The translations under genes were made by a program, and so were the position numbers. DNA of 20,864 bases from NCBI GenBank assembly GCA_004151065.3, contig NWUY0304775964.1, forward strand, positions 1 to 20,864, read 5' to 3'. Below, piece by piece: positions 7,901-17,609 of the stretch. The stretch comes from Larix sibirica. Its lineage: Eukaryota > Streptophyta > Pinopsida > Pinales > Pinaceae. The notes beneath the pieces were generated by a model. It was not told the DNA's origin. It did no database searches and saw only the letters and a list, made by a program, of their open reading frames with translations. Numbering within the stretch: position 1 is the first letter of the stretch; each line of letters starts with the position of its first letter.

Positions 7901-10900
7901 TCCTATATATCTGAACAGAAATATATATCCTTATTGTAATAACTAGAGTCTCTGCTGTCTTCCTTGCTCCAGTCAAGACTACTTTAATCATGCCTAAATC
8001 TGTATTTCACATGTATTTTATTTCCTTTTCCCACTCAGATTCCACATCATAGTTCTTCTCCTCGATTTGGGGTGGTATTAGCAGCACTCTGCTGTACAGT
8101 CCCATCATACTCATTCCTCCATGTGTCTTTCCCCCGTCTTCCTTCTACCTCTTTGCCTGGTATTACCAGCACTCTGCTGTACAGTCCCACAGACTCATTC
8201 CTCCATGTGTCTTTCCCCCCTCTGCCTTCTACCTCTTTTCCTGGTATCTTGCATTATCCTTTAACAGCCTTTGGGATTATCACACGTACTCCTCTGGGAA
8301 CAAGTGTTATTATCCTCAATCACTGACTTGGATCATTGGTGTTTTTCTCCTCGTAATTCTTGACAGTTGACACCTAGTTTCCAGGGGGGTTCCTCTCCCC
8401 ATTTGGCATCACTGCCTGTATTAGCCTACAGGTCAACCACTTTGTTTGCTTTCCTATTCATGCAGTGGAAGCTTAAAAATGAGACCCTCAATTACTGACT
8501 TGATTCTTTGGTGTTTTTCTCCTTCCAAGTCGCCACCTTGTTTTGAGGGGTTCCTCTCCCCAGTCAGCATCATTGCCCATATTAGCCAACAGATCAATCA
8601 CTTTGTTTCCTTTTCTCTTAATGTGGGAGAAGCTTATAAAAAAGAAGGATCTAACTATTTTCCTCACTTCTCCCTCTCAGATATCCATATCATAACTCAT
8701 CTTTGATTTGGGATGAATTTAACACCAGTGTGTTGTGTACTACCATTATGCTTGTTCCTCCACCTGTCGCTCTCCTTGCTCTACCTTCTAACTCTTTGCT
8801 TGGTGTCTTGATTTACTCTTTCACATCCTGCATTGTTGCCTGTACTCCTGATCAGGGAACTATAGTTCATGACCTCCTCAATTACTGATTTGAGTCTTTG
8901 ACAATTTTCTCCTCCTTCAAAGTCCCGCCACCTAGTTTTCAGGGGTTCCTCTACCCAGTTGGTGTAAACATCCATATTAGCCAACAGATCGACCACTTTG
9001 TTTCCTTTTCTCTTCATGTGGTGGAAGCTTAAAGATGAGAAGGATCTTACCTTTTCTCCTCACATCTTCCATTGGAGCTGCTACTCTCCAGTTATCACCA
9101 CCTGTCAGATTTTCCTTTGCTGAAGATCTGAGCTGAATAATTGTGAGTTCTGAATCTCATTTAACCACTGTATTTTAAATTCTAGGAGGAATGTTGCTTT
9201 CATATCTGCTTTGGATGTCAGGATTTCCTTTGCCTGCCCTGCCAGGATTCCCGCCTGGATGCTCCATGAAAATTGATTTTGGATAAGGAGGGATCTGGAG
9301 GTTTACATACTTCCTTGGTTCTTTGATTTCCCGTTATTTACATACTTCCTTGGTTCTTTGATTTCCTGTTACTTAACCTACTGATGTCTATTCCTTAAGC
9401 CTCTATCATGGCCCTATGCTCCTGAGATACTTTATGATCCTCCTCTCCATTCTCTGTCTTCAATAGATTCCAGAATATTTCAGGACATCTCTGACATAAT
9501 TAATTGAGGGTCAGTGCTTAGTCTTTGAAAATCCTTCTATTCTTCACCTTCCAGAATCCATATATTCCAAATGAGAAAGTCTGGAATATTTTTCCAGATC
9601 CTTTTTAGATTCTCTGATTGGAAGTCAACTGAGTTCTTAATGATATTTCAGAGTTCCATTGATTGGGATCTACTCTTCTCATTCTGCTTGCTGCCATCCC
9701 TACAGAATTAACCAGTTTATAGTTGCTGCCATCTATCTTTTTGTCCTCTTTTTTGCACAGCATTCAGAGGATGGGCCTTGATTCCCACTCTTGCATGGGT
9801 TTTCCCGTGTGAGTACACTCTTTCTAATTACAAGCCATAGAAAATATGAGAATTCAGGCCAGATATTTGGATTCCATATTGGGTCTCTCACTTAAATATT
9901 ATCTTCTGAGACAGCTGATTGTCTGCTTGTTTAACTGTGTATGTTCCTGATTCTGATAGCCTCCTTAATCAATCTTTACCTGTTCTCTTTGGGATCAGCA
10001 TCCTTCTTAGTATCTCCCAAAGGGTACCCTTCACCTCACCACTAATTCCCCAAGGCCATTGGTCCATAGGTTTCCATTCACTGTCTATCCGATGTATATT
10101 CAGAGCCTGCTTTCCCCCCCTCCAATATTTACTTATCTTGTATCAACCTGTTCTCTTGGAAATTTCTCTTGCTTCTGCTAGGGTATCATTTTTAGAGGTT
10201 CATTCTGCTCCCACGCATCTTCCTAGAAACAAGTTTGATTACGATCTCATGTCCCCCAAAAATATTGCTGCTAGTGCCGAGAAGACATCATTATGTGAAT
10301 TGCTTGAAGGACAGTTTTAATGAGAGAATTATACTGCTAAATAGAGAAATCTTAAATTTAAGCTATTTAGTTTTGCTTTAACTGGGGGTCCCATGGGAAC
10401 TATACCTTATTTATTCACTAATGTATTTATTCATTAAAATTGTTGTGTTAATCAACAGCTGATTTTATTTATCTAATATTTTCTTGGTGTGCCTTGGTTC
10501 ACTTATACGCCTTGTTTTGACATTGTGATTTGCCAACCATAAAATGAACTAGTAAACGGTACCGGTTCCAGAGCATATTCATTTTTTAAACTATTTGCTT
10601 TATCTGCAGGGCATTTATGGTTATCCAATTGAAATTCAGGCATTATTTTACATGGCACTTAGATGTGCGCGACAATTGCTTAAACCAGAAGCTGGAGGAA
10701 AAGAATTTATAGAGCGAATTGATAAACGCTTACATGCATTAAGTTATCACATGCGAAATTATTTCTGGCTCGACTTTCAGCAGCTTAATGACATCTATAG
10801 ATATAAAACCGAGGAGTACTCTCACACTGCTGTTAATAAGTTTAATGTCATTCCTGATTCTCTTCCAGAATGGGTATTTGACTTCATGCCCATGAAAGGT

Positions 10901-13900
10901 GGTTATTTTATTGGAAATGTCAGTCCTGCAAGGATGGACTTCAGATGGTTTTGTCTAGGTAATTGTGTTGCAATTTTGTCATGTTTGGCAACCCCTGAGC
11001 AATCCATGGCAATCATGGACCTTATTGAAGAGCGGTGGGATGAGCTGGTTGGAGAAATGCCTCTCAAGGTTGCTTACCCTGCCATAGAAAATCATGAATG
11101 GCGAATTGTAACAGGCTGTGATCCAAAGAATACCAGATGGAGCTACCATAATGGAGGATCTTGGCCAGGTGAGAGCATCTCAATTATTATCTTGTGTCCC
11201 ATATATAATTCGTACTTGTATGCCAACAGAAATTACAAAAAGGTAGATTATGATTTTATAAATTTTACCAAAGCTGTAAACAGTTCTATGAATGTTTTGT
11301 ATCTGTTTATTGTTTATTGAAGGTTGGCTTACTAGATTTTGTTTTGTTACAATGATCTATTTGCAATTCTTCACTTGTCCATAATCTTTGGCTTAGTTTA
11401 TTAATTCAATTTTCCTATTACACAGTGGTTGCATGTTTTGTTGCTATTTTGAAGTAACTGCACATAAGATAAGATAAATATATTAATGCCCAATGTATGA
11501 CAAAAAATCTAGGTCAATGGGACTGACAAAAAAGTATAATCAACAATAAACACCTGCAGGAGTGCCTAGGGCTAGTCCGAAAGCATAGAGAGCATCGTCA
11601 AGTAATGTCAGAAAGGAGAAAGAGAAGGAGCAGGGGGTAGATACAACAGTGAGACCATAACACAATATCTGCATCATAGATGGAAATAAGGGTAGGGGTG
11701 GAGGGAGGGGAAGGGGGCCTCCTGCAGAGAATAAGAGATCTTGATGCAATGAAATTTGTTCAATCATCTACTTGGAATTCTACAAGAGCACAATTTTGAC
11801 ACTATCAAAGATTCAAATGTAATTCATACTGGAATGGAACAACTGTACATCCGACTTTCATAAAATAGGAGCATGGGAAATGCCACATTAACTGAGGGAT
11901 ACACCAAATATAGTAATGGCGTACACTGTTTAAGAATGCCTGAGAGACTAATATAATAAAAAGATTTAATAGGTAGAAATCAAAGCAAAAGCTTTAAGTG
12001 GCTGGATTACTCCAGAAATAGTTTCCATATGACACTGGGATAATCTTGAGTTTTGAGAGGGGAGTGGACATTATTCAATTCTCAAATTGGCCCATGTTCC
12101 AATAAAGACCTATAGGATTTGGGAAAACAGCAACTTCCAATTATCATTTCTTCTTTATGTATTGTGTTTCAGTGAGGGAGAAGGGATTGGCCTTTTCAGT
12201 TGTTGGTTGATTCTTAGAAGTTGTTGCTGGATGTTGTATGGAGAGAGTTGAGCACGATCCAGTGAAAATAAGTACCAAGAAAGCTATGAAACAAATGGGT
12301 TTGTGAAAACACTGAAACTTGAATTCCTACTATCATTCTGGAAGTCTTTCTTCTCTATGTGGGTGCTGACAGACATTGATGAAAATGAGCAAACATCTAT
12401 TTTTCTCAATGAGAGCTAGCAATAAGGATAAGCCTGGTTGGTGTGGTGCACAGTACAGGAAAAACTTTCCCTTGATTTAGCTGATGTCAGGAAGGAGCCC
12501 TCAATCTTGTGGTGTGCTGACAAGGTAGTCTGAAAGTGATAGCAATGAGTTACGCTTGTGAAACTAAGTCCCTTTTGCTCAACTTGAAAATTTGAAATGT
12601 GATTGAGCCTGAGACTAATCAGGGTTGAAGTTGAGTGCTAGCCATAAAACTTGTGTTTACATTTCACATTTTTACCTCAACTTTGGAGTGGACTTTCCTG
12701 CTAGTGGACAGTCTGTTCATTGGTCGGAGAAAAGTCTTATTTACCACCTTACAAATCAACCCAAGTAATGAGCTGGAGACTCAATCTAGAATAAAGGTGT
12801 TTACTAAATTGTTGTGAGACAGACTGTAGTATTAGGCCACAATGTGTAATAGAGCAATTTAAGCTGCTAGGAAGGTCTGATATGTAACCCTGGCAATGAG
12901 AATAGCTAGATTAACCACATTCAAATACACAGATAACAGCGAGACCTCAGATCCAAGTATAAGTTGATTGAGAAGGAAGTATTCACCCAGTAGACAGGCA
13001 TCAATAAAAGCAGGAGCTTACTGGACAACCTTGGGAACCTATCACTCTCAGAATGTTCATGACTGACACCTTATCACTATCTCAGATTAATTGTGCATGT
13101 AATATCCAGAGGAGTAATCTCAGACAGGTACACTATCTTTCTTGGTTGTGCGATTGGATCTCCTTTGTAGTTGCGGAACATCCCAAATGCCTAATCTCTA
13201 TTCAGGCCATTGTAGATGTGTCTGAAAATATTTACTGACATGGCCCAAGTGCAATGGCTGCTCTATATAAAGAGTAAATCTCTTGGAGAGGGTTCGAGGG
13301 TTGTGACATATTCATTGATTTCCATTTCTACTGTAGTTTCATCTGCTTTTCCTCTAGTGCTTAAACCCCAGAGCACATATGAACATGTATTGTTTCAATT
13401 ATAATTCTATGCAATGATATTGTTAGCACTTTGATCTATTAAAAAAGTCTTGTATATTGTCTTAAGGTCCAGGCGGGCACTAAGCCATTTGTTACTCTCA
13501 TTTGTGAATTCTCTATCAGTTGAATTAAGATATCCCCTATCATATGGCTACAACTCTACGATTGCAAGGAAGGTTGAGTGACTACAGAAGGATGTTGAGA
13601 CTGATAAGATTTGGAACAATTCAAATATCTGAGATCTCCTTGATTGACAAAATTTAGAAGTTACATGATGTTATTTAAGGGAACACTAAACAAAGAGTCT
13701 CCTGCTTTTCAGAAATTTGATATTTATACACTGATAAAACAATGGAACCTTTCGAGACACATTATCAAAGTAACTGCTCTTTTATAGTTGTCTCTGTCCT
13801 ATTGTTCTCATACATATGCATACGGACTTCCCTTGTAAACCTTGCATTTCATGATACAAATACATATGCTTCTTTGACATATCGAGGTTTTAAATTTTTA

Positions 13901-15192
13901 TAGGGAGTCGCCTAGTGTTCTCACGGTGTAATGTTGCCATGTAGAATAGGCTCACATCACAGGAAGTTAGAGAAGGTTGTGGCTTCCTGTCCATTAGCAA
14001 CTAGTCATGTACTGGAAGTATCATATATGTAATAAACATTGACAATGGAATATAATGAAAAATGTGACAATGTTTTACCGGATGTTCTCTCATCTCTCCT
14101 TCTTTTGTTTAGTTGTCTGCACTTTACACATATCTAACACTTCTGTGATAAATTATTTGTTCATTTCATCTTATCTTATACTGTATCTTATGTTCTGTTG
14201 CATGGATTTCCTTCACTAGGAGCAGCTCATGTACGAGTTCTCTGGTAGTTCTTTTCTGCAATCCAGGGAACAGTCGATTCTTTATTTCTCATTTTACAGC
14301 AAGATTCGATTAATCCTTATGTCAGACTAAGCATAAAGTTATCCCTTTTCTTTTTATACCTTCTAACACTTCCCAGAAGAAACTCTTCAACAAAATGATT
14401 GGATATACCTTATCACCAATGGCATTCTACATTTTCTCATAACAGGCTCAAAACACTATCTACAATTAGTAAAACTGTTCAATACTTCCTCTTAAATTTC
14501 TGAATCTTGTCTCCTTGTACATAAATTATAAGTTGTCAGCATTATGTACATAGGTTGCAGATATCTGAGTTTATGCTTGATCTTTTCAATGATATTTTTG
14601 ATCCTCCAAATTGCTTTAATGGATATTTTTAGTTCTTTGGTTAATATCCAGAGTCATTAAGAATAATATGGTGAGGCAATCTAAAATCCAAATCCATGTA
14701 TGTAGATCAGCATTTTCTTATTTTAAAAATCATCAACCTTGTCAGTGGCAATACACATTATTGTACTGATAGCTAGATTTCTTGCAAGTAATCATTATCG
14801 TGACTACAGATTTGGATATGTTTTTATGTAGCTGGCAAGAATCTAAGATCTCTTATACAACTATTTTCTCTAAGTTCTTTGACATTATTTTTGCAGTACT
14901 TTTGTGGTTGCTCACCGCTGCCTGTATCAAAACTGGAAGGCCACATATTGCAAAACGAGCAATTGAACTTGCAGAACGGAGATTATCTAAAGATGGATGG
15001 CCTGAATACTACGATGGTAAACTTGGTAGATACATTGGAAAGCAAGCTCGGAAATTTCAGACCTGGTCTGTTGCCGGCTATCTTGTAGCTAAGATGATGC
15101 TTGAAGATCCATCTCACTTAGGTATGATATCACTTGAGGAAGACAAGAAGATAAAGCCGCCCCTCACCAGATCACATTCCTGGACATGCTGA
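4502..15192 (+). CDS. CINV: Cytosolic alkaline/neutral invertase (GH100, beta clade), four coding exons
   Basis: Joined CDS: 4502-4933, 6107-6538, 10610-11168, 14897-15192 (1719 nt, 572 residues plus TGA). The enzyme hydrolyses sucrose to glucose and fructose near neutral pH in the cytosol, feeding hexoses to glycolysis and cell-wall synthesis. Seen: hydrophilic N-terminus with no signal or transit peptide; RSFDERS at about 54-60; NSFEPHP at 100-106; catalytic-barrel blocks NYNQVFVRD (141-149), [11 protein letters not shown] (190-200), APVDSGFWW (223-231), [13 protein letters not shown] (355-367), [18 protein letters not shown] (449-466), [18 protein letters not shown] (509-526). By family knowledge the GH100 acid Asp and the catalytic Glu should be D226 (VDSGFWW) and E451 (HEWRI). 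Their 225-residue spacing agrees with the Asp188/Glu414 pair reported for the Anabaena enzyme InvA. Length is close to Arabidopsis CINV1 (551). All four coding segments are intact, with consensus GT/AG junctions. Assignment to one CINV paralogue is not possible here. Confidence 0.96.
4934..6106 (+). other. Intron 3 (1173 bp)
   Basis: Phase-0 intron with donor GTACAA and acceptor ATTTTCAG. AT-rich and without coding signal. It contains one roughly 96-bp duplication at about 5742-5930, listed separately. Confidence 0.93.
5742..5930 (+). repeat. 96-bp tandem duplication in intron 3
   Basis: GTCTTCTTGGGG followed by TGGAATTCCTACTTTG occurs at 5768 and 5864 (period 96). Similarity extends upstream into CTT-GAGG-GT-TTATTG. 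The copies are imperfect, indicating an old duplication. Confidence 0.75.
6107..6538 (+). CDS. CINV: CINV coding exon 2 (residues 145-288)
   Basis: Phase-0 exon bounded by ATTTTCAG|GTATTT and AGAATG|GTGAGA. It starts [13 protein letters not shown] and ends CMVDRRM. It encodes part of the (alpha/alpha)6 barrel, including [22 protein letters not shown] and [16 protein letters not shown]. The last block holds D226, the inferred general acid. [11 protein letters not shown] near the end is also a near-invariant family block. Nothing is missing against Arabidopsis CINV1. Its 432 nt equals the coding part of the previous exon by coincidence; the sequences are unrelated. Confidence 0.95.
8074..8248 (+). 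repeat. 85-bp tandem repeat, two copies
   Basis: GGTATTAGCAGCACTCTG (8074) recurs as GGTATTACCAGCACTCTG (8159), and GGTATC at 8243 starts the next unit; periods are 85 and 84. Copies are about 90% alike by eye, so this is the youngest repeat of the intron. A diverged single copy lies at about 8725-8805. Confidence 0.88.
8371..8475 (-). pseudogene. LINE RNase H C-terminal fragment, copy 1
   Basis: The minus strand reads [11 protein letters not shown], then a stop codon, then ANTG and W-GEEPP. It aligns with the other two copies over about 100 bases, including the C-rich GGGGTTCCTCTCCCC stretch, and carries an in-frame stop. Confidence 0.68.
8534..8645 (-). pseudogene. LINE RNase H C-terminal fragment, copy 2
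   Basis: The minus frame reads [19 protein letters not shown] and then ADWGEEPL, clearly the same segment as the copy near 9000 and the least altered in the ANMG part. The following AT-rich tail is also shared. Confidence 0.72.
8781..9017 (-). pseudogene. LINE RNase H C-terminal fragment, copy 3
   Basis: A 78-codon minus frame starts [20 protein letters not shown] and continues W-V-E-E-P-L. R-x-GN-x-V-D-x-LAN-G is the signature that ends plant LINE RNase H domains (the x-V-A-D-x-LA block). This copy is best joined to the degraded RNase H body between about 9300 and 9180 ([15 protein letters not shown] in one minus frame). Confidence 0.72.
9302..9371 (+). repeat. 35-bp tandem duplication
   Basis: TTTACATACTTCCTTGGTTC followed by TTTGATTTCC occurs at 9302 and 9337, nearly identical, inside the LINE remnant. 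Confidence 0.88.
9480..9960 (-). pseudogene. zf-RVT domain remnant of the LINE ORF2
   Basis: One minus-strand frame gives [20 protein letters not shown] and then [13 protein letters not shown], the typical W-P-x-F-x-FLWL...R-x-LT-R-x-N zinc-knuckle pattern, ending at a stop near 9730. After a frameshift, [16 protein letters not shown] followed by RRIFK matches the end of the domain. The HLFF-C segment between them is degraded. Confidence 0.78.
10610..11168 (+). CDS. CINV: CINV coding exon 3 (residues 289-474 plus first base of codon 475)
   Basis: Bounded by TATCTGCAG|GGCATT and TGGCCAG|GTGAGA. It starts [18 protein letters not shown] and runs through [55 protein letters not shown] and [25 protein letters not shown]. 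It holds E451, the inferred catalytic Glu. The reading frame stays open past the donor for about 150 nt into the intron, so an unspliced transcript would give a protein truncated after SWP. The donor cuts codon 475 (Val) after its first base, matching the WPVLLWQLT junction of angiosperm CINV proteins. Confidence 0.96.
11169..14896 (+). other. Intron 5 (3728 bp)
   Basis: Phase-1 intron, donor GTGAGA and acceptor TTTTTGCAG. 11540-11770 is purine-rich and ends in a G-run cluster. 11770-14890 is moderately AT-rich with scattered short open frames on both strands (such as 12635-12817 and 13053-13404) that match no family I know. It may include old transposon sequence decayed beyond recognition. 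Confidence 0.92.
11690..11717 (+). promoter_or_regulatory. Putative G-quadruplex motif in intron 5
   Basis: Five runs of three to five G within 28 bases, separated by loops of 1-4 bases, on the transcribed-like (RNA-sense) strand. It lies in a purine-rich tract from about 11605. Motif-based only. Confidence 0.5.
14897..15192 (+). CDS. CINV: CINV coding exon 4 (residues 475-572) and stop
   Basis: The acceptor TTTTTGCAG|TACTTT supplies the last two bases of Val475, giving [16 protein letters not shown]. Then come [24 protein letters not shown] and [25 protein letters not shown]. The C-terminus is TRSHSWTC and the stop is TGA at 15190-15192. The R-S-x-S-W tail aligns with R-S-A-S-W of Arabidopsis CINV1, whose last serine (Ser547) is reported as phosphorylated and bound by 14-3-3; the equivalent here is S569. 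The terminal Thr-Cys replaces the Pro-Gln-Leu of the Arabidopsis protein. Confidence 0.95.
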
Positions 15193-15645
15193 AGTCCATT
15201 ATTACATGGATTGATTCTTTTCTCTTTGTATGATGGATAGGCTCATCCCTGTTGATAATCTTGTATAATTTCTGCGGCATTTTACTTGTGATTGTTGTTC
15301 ACTCCAGGACCAAAGAAGAAGCCAACTTTAATTTCTTCTTTGATGTACTGGAGTCTGGACTATAATTATTTGATGGAAAGACAAGATGCCGAGGCACTTG
15401 GAGTTTATTCAGGCATATTAAAAATCCCAAATGGAATGAGACATCAGATGTTTCAAATGGAAGGAACCATTTAGTGTGCTGTGTAGCACAAAGCTCTACA
15501 ACCACTATCTTTCATTGAATGCTGGGCTCTTGACAGACAGACGCACAAATAGAGAGTAAAATTAACATCAGCATACATGCTTACTGAGTATAACTTTATT
15601 ACCTCCTAACTCTCGTAGTAATAAAGCAAATGGGATGTTGTTGCA
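15193..15645 (+). other. CINV: Invertase 3'UTR
   Basis: The sequence after the TGA has no continuing family homology. The first canonical AATAAA is at 15620-15625, so cleavage is expected within about 10-30 bases. Upstream T-rich and TTGTAT words could serve as far-upstream elements. A CACTCCAG acceptor-like site at about 15308 leaves a 3'UTR intron possible but unsupported. Confidence 0.55.
15620..15625 (+). terminator. Polyadenylation signal AATAAA
   Basis: Canonical hexamer 428 bases after the stop codon, the first AATAAA downstream of the gene. Plants use loose signals, so other sites are possible. Confidence 0.5.
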
Positions 15646-15662
15646 GGGTATTTAGGTTGAAT

Positions 15663-15825
15663 AAGGATTTCAAGATTTTGACCCAATAATGTTGCTGAAA
15701 AAAATACCTATGTATAACTCTCTTACTTTCTCCTGATGGTTGATGCAGTTCAAGACTTACCTAATAATGTTGCTGAAAAATAACTATGTATAACTCTCTT
15801 ACTCTCTTATGATTGGTGATGCAGC
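15663..15825 (+). repeat. 78-bp tandem duplication just downstream of the gene
   Basis: TTCAAGA...CCTAATAATG, then TTGCTGAAAAA, then TATGTATAACTCTCTTACT and TGATGCAG occur twice; the AATAATG words are at 15685 and 15763. Copies differ by small indels. It may fall in a longer form of the 3'UTR. Confidence 0.82.
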
Positions 15826-17609
15826 TCACTTGAAACATCAGGGTTCAAAACACGGATTTACCCCGTAGCACTCCTAACATGCCAATTAATGCTCGCAAAC
15901 CTCTTTGTTCATTCAGGGTATCAAATGCACGAAATCAGAACAAGTTCGAAAACAACTTCCAACATTTACCAGAAATTAGAGACTCTCTTCGGTTTTGCAT
16001 TACAGTGAAACAGCATAACAGAGAAAACGAATGGCAGTATGACCAGAAAATAATGATAAGCTGCATCACGTATTTAACCCCAAAAGTTATGTCCATTCAT
16101 TCAAGCCTAAAATTTAACGATTGAAACGGCTTCGACGCAACAGGATCGAGAAACTTGGGTACACATAAATTTTACAGAATAAATAAATATAGTACGCATA
16201 ATATGGTTCTCAACTTCTCCCCATCCACATTACTTACCCGAAATAACTGGAGCATGCCTGGAAGATCTCACACATCCTTGCATCATCTCTCTGAAAAGAC
16301 GGGCCCGCCCGAGGCCCGAGAGCATACAACCATGTAGAGCGACCCAAAATCGTCTAGTAATGAGAGGTGTGGGGGATGGAACATGTGTTCCCAATACCCT
16401 AAACTGTCTCTTCAATCCGTGAGGCGGTTTGCTGTTTGCTGCGTTATAATTCCCCACACATCATTGCACATCATTAATAAAGTTACATCCAGAAAGGAGG
16501 GGCCACCATTAACCAACCTGCTATAGAATAAGGAATCTGGAGGAGCCACCATTAACCAACCTGAGGAGCCACCATTAACCAACCTGCTATAGAATAATGA
16601 TTCAAGCTTGCTTGGATCCAACAATATCCAATATCTATCTAACAACATTTATCCAATATTTAACAATAAAATTGGCCGCAATCATTGCTCGGCTGCACTG
16701 CAGACTGGTTGCTGATTAATAATTTTAACTCAATAAAAATGTCACTAGATTTCTCGTCACCTTTACTTCATTTTTACTCCGACGCCAATGTAGGCACTTT
16801 GTATTCCTTTTTTAGAAAGAGATTGTTTTGTGAGTTAACTTTGGCTAAAGAGTCGTTTGTCTATGTGAAATTCCAGAATCCATCATGTGGGGATGGGTTT
16901 CATTTTGAGCAGCGTAGAGGGAAATACCATCTCCTAACGAGATAGGATCCCAAGGCATCCTCCAGGTTATTGAGTCATCCTTAGCAGCGGTGGTTGGGGC
17001 AAGCCCTTTAAACGCTATCAAGAGAATCTTGAAATCTGGAGGTTTTGATGCGGACTTGGGATAATTTCCACCTTATCCACCTAGCAGAGTTGTTTTCCCA
17101 TGCTGAGATATCGAATTACTCTTGTACCGTTGCAACTTGCACTGGCCTTGAGGGTGGTGGAATTGTAATCTCTCTTTTAAGGTTTGCAAAGATAGGCTTT
17201 TGTCTTCCCATAGGTGGATACTTTTCCATCACTAGGTTACCATAAGGACATACATTGAATGATGGAGGAAAACTTTCCGAAATGTGTTCTGGCCACTTGG
17301 GTTTTGGAGGCTAGAATTTATAGATCTCCTATGTTATACCTGAATATTTTTTTTGAGGAGGCTAGAATCCAGAGTGTATGAGGACGCTAGAATCCAGAGT
17401 GTTTTCTTTTGAGATCAAATTCCAAAAGATCTGGGCTCCTAAAGAGATGTTAAAGAGATGTTCACAATATTGAGATTTTCGATACAAAGAACACTTATCC
17501 ACGGAGGACAATGCACCTTATTTTTGTTTATTAAGGATATTTTTTCCTTTGGCCCACTTTCCTCACTTTTTAAAAGGATCTCAATGATTCACTATTTCAT
17601 TCTACACTA
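15826..17609. other. Downstream intergenic DNA without a recognisable gene
   Basis: 15830-16490 is relatively GC-rich for this window and has minus- and plus-strand open frames of 60-81 codons (for example minus 16230-16457), none matching a known family. 16690-17350 includes an 86-codon plus frame (16685-16945), also unrecognised. At 17355 and 17380 GAGGA-GCTAGAATCCAGAG is tandemly repeated (period 25). Confidence 0.5.
16503..16600 (+). repeat. Three-copy CCACCATTAACCAACCTG repeat
   Basis: The 18-base word is at 16503-16520, 16546-16563 and 16569-16586 (spacing 43 and 23). Copies 1 and 3 are followed by CTATAGAATAA and copies 2 and 3 are preceded by GAGGAG. No coding meaning is evident, although a minus-strand frame reads through it. 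Confidence 0.88.

Larger units (their letters stand above)
8036..10320 (-). mobile_element. Decayed plant LINE (non-LTR retrotransposon) 3' half, antisense in intron 4
   Basis: Read on the minus strand, from about 10140 down to 9000, fragments of a plant L1-type ORF2 C-terminus appear in order across several frames with stops. SGTYTVKQA (about 9940-9910) matches the block before the zinc domain. [20 protein letters not shown] (about 9880-9820) and the following CKSG, CC residues are a zf-RVT domain. [15 protein letters not shown] (about 9604-9555) is its end. [13 protein letters not shown] near 9010 is the RNase H C-terminus. The ORF is broken by stops and frameshifts, so the element is dead. 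The reverse transcriptase core itself was not seen, and the 5' boundary is uncertain. Confidence 0.8.
6539..10609 (+). other. Intron 4 (4071 bp), filled by retroelement debris
   Basis: Phase-0 intron, donor GTGAGA and acceptor TATCTGCAG. 6539-8030 has no feature I recognise; its minus-strand open frames (such as 6828-7112 and 7678-7893) match nothing I know. 8030-10320 is an antisense LINE remnant with internal tandem duplications. 10320-10609 is plain AT-rich intron. Confidence 0.93.

Noticed and set aside
9919-10320. 133-codon plus-strand frame in intron 4
   Set aside because: No family match, and the opposite strand shows LINE ORF2 blocks over the same bases, so this is a shadow of the element.
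14879-15088. 69-codon plus frame overlapping the last exon
   Set aside because: Shifted frame over the conserved invertase C-terminus.
16230-16457. 75-codon minus-strand frame in the GC-richer downstream region
   Set aside because: No recognisable motif, no promoter or splice context. Could be part of an unknown transcript but cannot be supported.
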